DNA of 7,336 nt. It comes from Rickettsia typhi. GTDB taxonomy: Bacteria; Pseudomonadota; Alphaproteobacteria; Rickettsiales; Deianiraeaceae. The DNA lies in assembly GCA_945861605.1 (NCBI GenBank), contig CAMAVG010000045.1, positions 1-7,336 of the forward strand, given 5' to 3'. The position numbers were made by a program, and so were the translations under genes. Below are positions 6,293 to 7,336 of this stretch, piece by piece. Within the stretch, counting starts at the first letter, position 1, and every line of letters starts with the position of its first letter. The notes below the pieces were generated by a model. It searched no databases. It saw only the letters and a list, made by a program, of their open reading frames with translations, and was not told the origin of the DNA.

Positions 6293-6397
6293 GGCAACAA
6301 ACTTGTTTCATTAAAAGCTGGTCTTTCTAAACTTTGCAACAAAGCTGTAAAAGCTGTTGCTGAAAAAGTTGCACACCGCATTGCGGTTGCAGCGTAA
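6293..6397 (+). other. ssrA: tmRNA tag-peptide reading frame (about 34 codons)
   Basis: The frame that ends ATT GCG GTT GCA GCG TAA gives the C-terminus HRIAVAA, matching the AVAA ends of alphaproteobacterial ssrA tags that ClpXP recognises. Traced upstream it stays open to the GGC at 6293, preceded by TTTTTAAAT, giving a tag that starts GNKLVSLKAG after the tRNA-borne alanine. Resuming at GCA 6294 instead would reach a stop after six codons with no degradation signal, so it is rejected. The resulting tag has six Lys, one Arg, one His and one Glu. Basic residues are spaced along an otherwise small and hydrophobic sequence that could form an amphipathic helix. The resume codon could be a few codons later, but the long open frame and the correct end are directly visible. 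Confidence 0.7.
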
Positions 6398-6437
6398 GTC
6401 GTCTGTGACACTTACTGAAAGCTAGTTAAGGGGTTTT

Positions 6438-6465
6438 GAGGTTTTCCTTTCAACAGAAAAACCTC
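6438..6465. terminator. Hairpin between ssrA and the convergent barrel gene, possible bidirectional terminator
   Basis: GAGGTTTT (6438-6445) pairs with AAAACCTC (6458-6465) around a 12-base loop. It lies just beyond the tmRNA coding piece and three bases beyond the stop of the opposing gene. Neither side has a strong U-run (GCTTTATT on the + strand, AAAACCCC on the - strand), so it may be a weak terminator or a 3'-end processing stop. Confidence 0.5.
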
Positions 6466-6468
6466 GCT

Positions 6469-7336
6469 TTATTCAACATAGTATGTCAAACCGAATTTCA
6501 TTCCCTGAATTGAAGATTGATTTGAAAATTTTTCCGCCGTCGTGTATTTAATTGAATTGACATCAATAACCTGATTCAAATTCGCGTATTTTATTGCAAT
6601 ATTTTTGGTATCAACACCATACTGCGAGTTATCAAGCGTCACTGTTGTTCCAAGCTGTGAGTTGATATACTGTGGAACGGTATCTGATGGGTTGTATGTG
6701 CTTGATGACCGATTTGCGAAATCATAACTTCCCGTGGTGGCGTAGTTAACAGTTTGTTTCATGAAGTTCACCCAGAACATTTCACCAAAAAGTGCCAATT
6801 TCTTTGAAACGAAAATTTCCGCACCAAAGCCATATTTAAAACCAAACGATTGCGAATTCGCACTGCGGTATGTCGTCAGCCCTGATGTTCCACCACCAAA
6901 ACCGTAAATACTAAACGGCGTTCTAACGAAACCAAGGTTTAGTTTATTTTCAAAACCAATTTTTGCAACAAGACTTCCAGCGTATGAGGAATCAAGGTTG
7001 CCATAAGTGTAGGTGTTTTTATCATCTGCTTTTGTTGGATTTTTTCCAGAAATTTCCGAACTACTGTTTCTGAACATTGAGATATCCAGTTGTGGGGCAG
7101 CATAAAACGCACTTTTGAACATGCGGAATTTGTAACCAACACTCATTTCAAAACCACTCGCACTTTGCCCAGATAGTGCACTCACAAAACTTTGCATTTG
7201 TGCTTGCGAATCGAATTGAGGTGTAAGATTCCTTGATGAAACATCATTTGCGACCAAATATTTCACTCTGTCCATTTCAAAAGACCAATCCTTCGCTTTA
7301 AGCGTGACATCATAAGTTCCGTCTTTGACGAGATTG
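6469..7336 (-). CDS. Outer-membrane beta-barrel surface protein, N-terminus outside window
   Basis: The reading frame is open from the right edge to TAA at 6471-6469, giving 288 visible residues. The ATG at 7275 is internal: the frame continues upstream to the window edge with 20 further residues (NLVKDGTYDV...), so a signal peptide is expected beyond it. The sequence is rich in Ser, Asn, Tyr, Phe and Gly and alternates polar and hydrophobic residues in strand-sized blocks, for example SGFEMSVGYKFRM, YAAPQLDISMF, SLVAKIGFENKLNLGF, FGFKYGFGAEIF and KLALFGEMFW. Ser/Thr/Asn-rich stretches between them look like surface loops. It ends GMKFGLTYYVE, a plausible last strand but without the terminal aromatic residue usual for BAM substrates. 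The pattern suits the small porin-like surface-antigen barrels of Rickettsiales, though no specific family can be assigned. It may be exposed to the host or, if free-living, to the environment. Confidence 0.7.
   Translation of the reverse strand, partial: NLVKDGTYDVTLKAKDWSFEMDRVKYLVANDVSSRNLTPQFDSQAQMQSFVSALSGQSASGFEMSVGYKFRMFKSAFYAAPQLDISMFRNSSSEISGKNPTKADDKNTYTYGNLDSSYAGSLVAKIGFENKLNLGFVRTPFSIYGFGGGTSGLTTYRSANSQSFGFKYGFGAEIFVSKKLALFGEMFWVNFMKQTVNYATTGSYDFANRSSSTYNPSDTVPQYINSQLGTTVTLDNSQYGVDTKNIAIKYANLNQVIDVNSIKYTTAEKFSNQSSIQGMKFGLTYYVE

Larger units (their letters stand above)
6117..6435 (+). ncRNA. ssrA: Circularly permuted (two-piece) tmRNA gene
   Basis: This RNA rescues stalled ribosomes with SmpB and tags the nascent chain for proteolysis. 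The gene is permuted: the 3' tRNA half comes first, with T-arm UCGGG/CCCGA around a UGCGAAU loop, 3' acceptor strand CGCCUCC, discriminator A and encoded CCA ending at 6198. A 13-nt spacer (6199-6211) follows. The coding piece then starts with GGGGGCG at 6212 and continues GAATAGGCTCGAC. The two strands form a full 7-bp acceptor stem with G3-U70, the alanine identity pair. A leader hairpin GAACAA-GCGA-TTGTTC (6117-6132) is probably trimmed, and a second weak hairpin (6134-6149) may belong to the acceptor piece. A 5-bp stem (6253-6257/6271-6275), with possible loop pairing 6267-6270/6282-6285, suits pseudoknot 1. A hairpin at 6394-6415 encloses the tag stop codon. Outer ends of the two mature pieces are approximate. 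Confidence 0.9.

Noticed and set aside
6294..6314. tmRNA resume at GCA 6294
   Set aside because: This frame stops after six codons without an AVAA-type degradation signal; the GGC frame runs open to a correct end.
6205..6411. Minus-strand 68-codon reading frame inside the tmRNA gene
   Set aside because: It is the complement of tmRNA structure and tag sequence and has no protein-family likeness.
7273..7275. ATG at 7275 as the start of the barrel protein
   Set aside because: The frame stays open to the window edge and the following residues are not a signal peptide, so the start lies outside.
1..7336. CRISPR arrays, tRNA genes, rRNA genes and insertion sequences
   Set aside because: No regularly spaced repeats, no complete tRNA cloverleaf other than the split tmRNA domain, and no transposase or terminal inverted repeats were seen.

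Overview
The window looks like a low-GC alphaproteobacterium, most probably a host-associated member of the Rickettsiales. Three things point there together: a circularly permuted (two-piece) ssrA/tmRNA gene, a VirD4 type IV secretion coupling ATPase, and AT-rich housekeeping genes packed with ATGA start/stop overlaps and almost no Shine-Dalgarno sequences. Two-piece tmRNA also occurs in a few other lineages, so the placement rests on the combination.

Left part (1-4143, + strand). The window opens inside the C-terminal end of a probable MTA/SAH-type nucleosidase, whose stop overlaps the start of a XerD-like tyrosine recombinase. A 76-base gap with a good promoter follows. Then come five tightly coupled genes: a Panacea-domain (DUF4065, SocA-like) protein, a 63-residue membrane protein with two hydrophobic segments, tsaB (tRNA t6A synthesis), ribF (FMN/FAD synthesis) and nadC (NAD synthesis from quinolinate). 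The first two are clearly more AT-rich than their neighbours and look like an inserted toxin-antitoxin-type pair that has become the promoter-proximal part of a housekeeping operon. This pair is the best candidate in the window for a little-described system.

Middle part (4140-6116). virD4 lies on the minus strand and converges on nadC so closely that both stop codons share one CTAG palindrome. No other type IV secretion gene is visible. Between virD4 and ssrA is a compact divergent promoter region whose two -35 boxes form a perfect 9-bp inverted repeat.

Right part (6117-7336). The permuted tmRNA gene runs on the + strand: acceptor piece ending in an encoded CCA, 13-nt intervening segment, then coding piece. 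Its reading frame gives a proteolysis tag of about 34 residues that ends in AVAA and is strongly basic, unlike the short acidic tags usual in alphaproteobacteria. A hairpin separates it from a convergent gene for an outer-membrane beta-barrel protein that runs off the right edge.

Functionally the window mixes core metabolism and translation quality control (TsaB, RibF, NadC, tmRNA, XerD) with host-interaction and defence-like parts (VirD4, surface barrel, Panacea pair).
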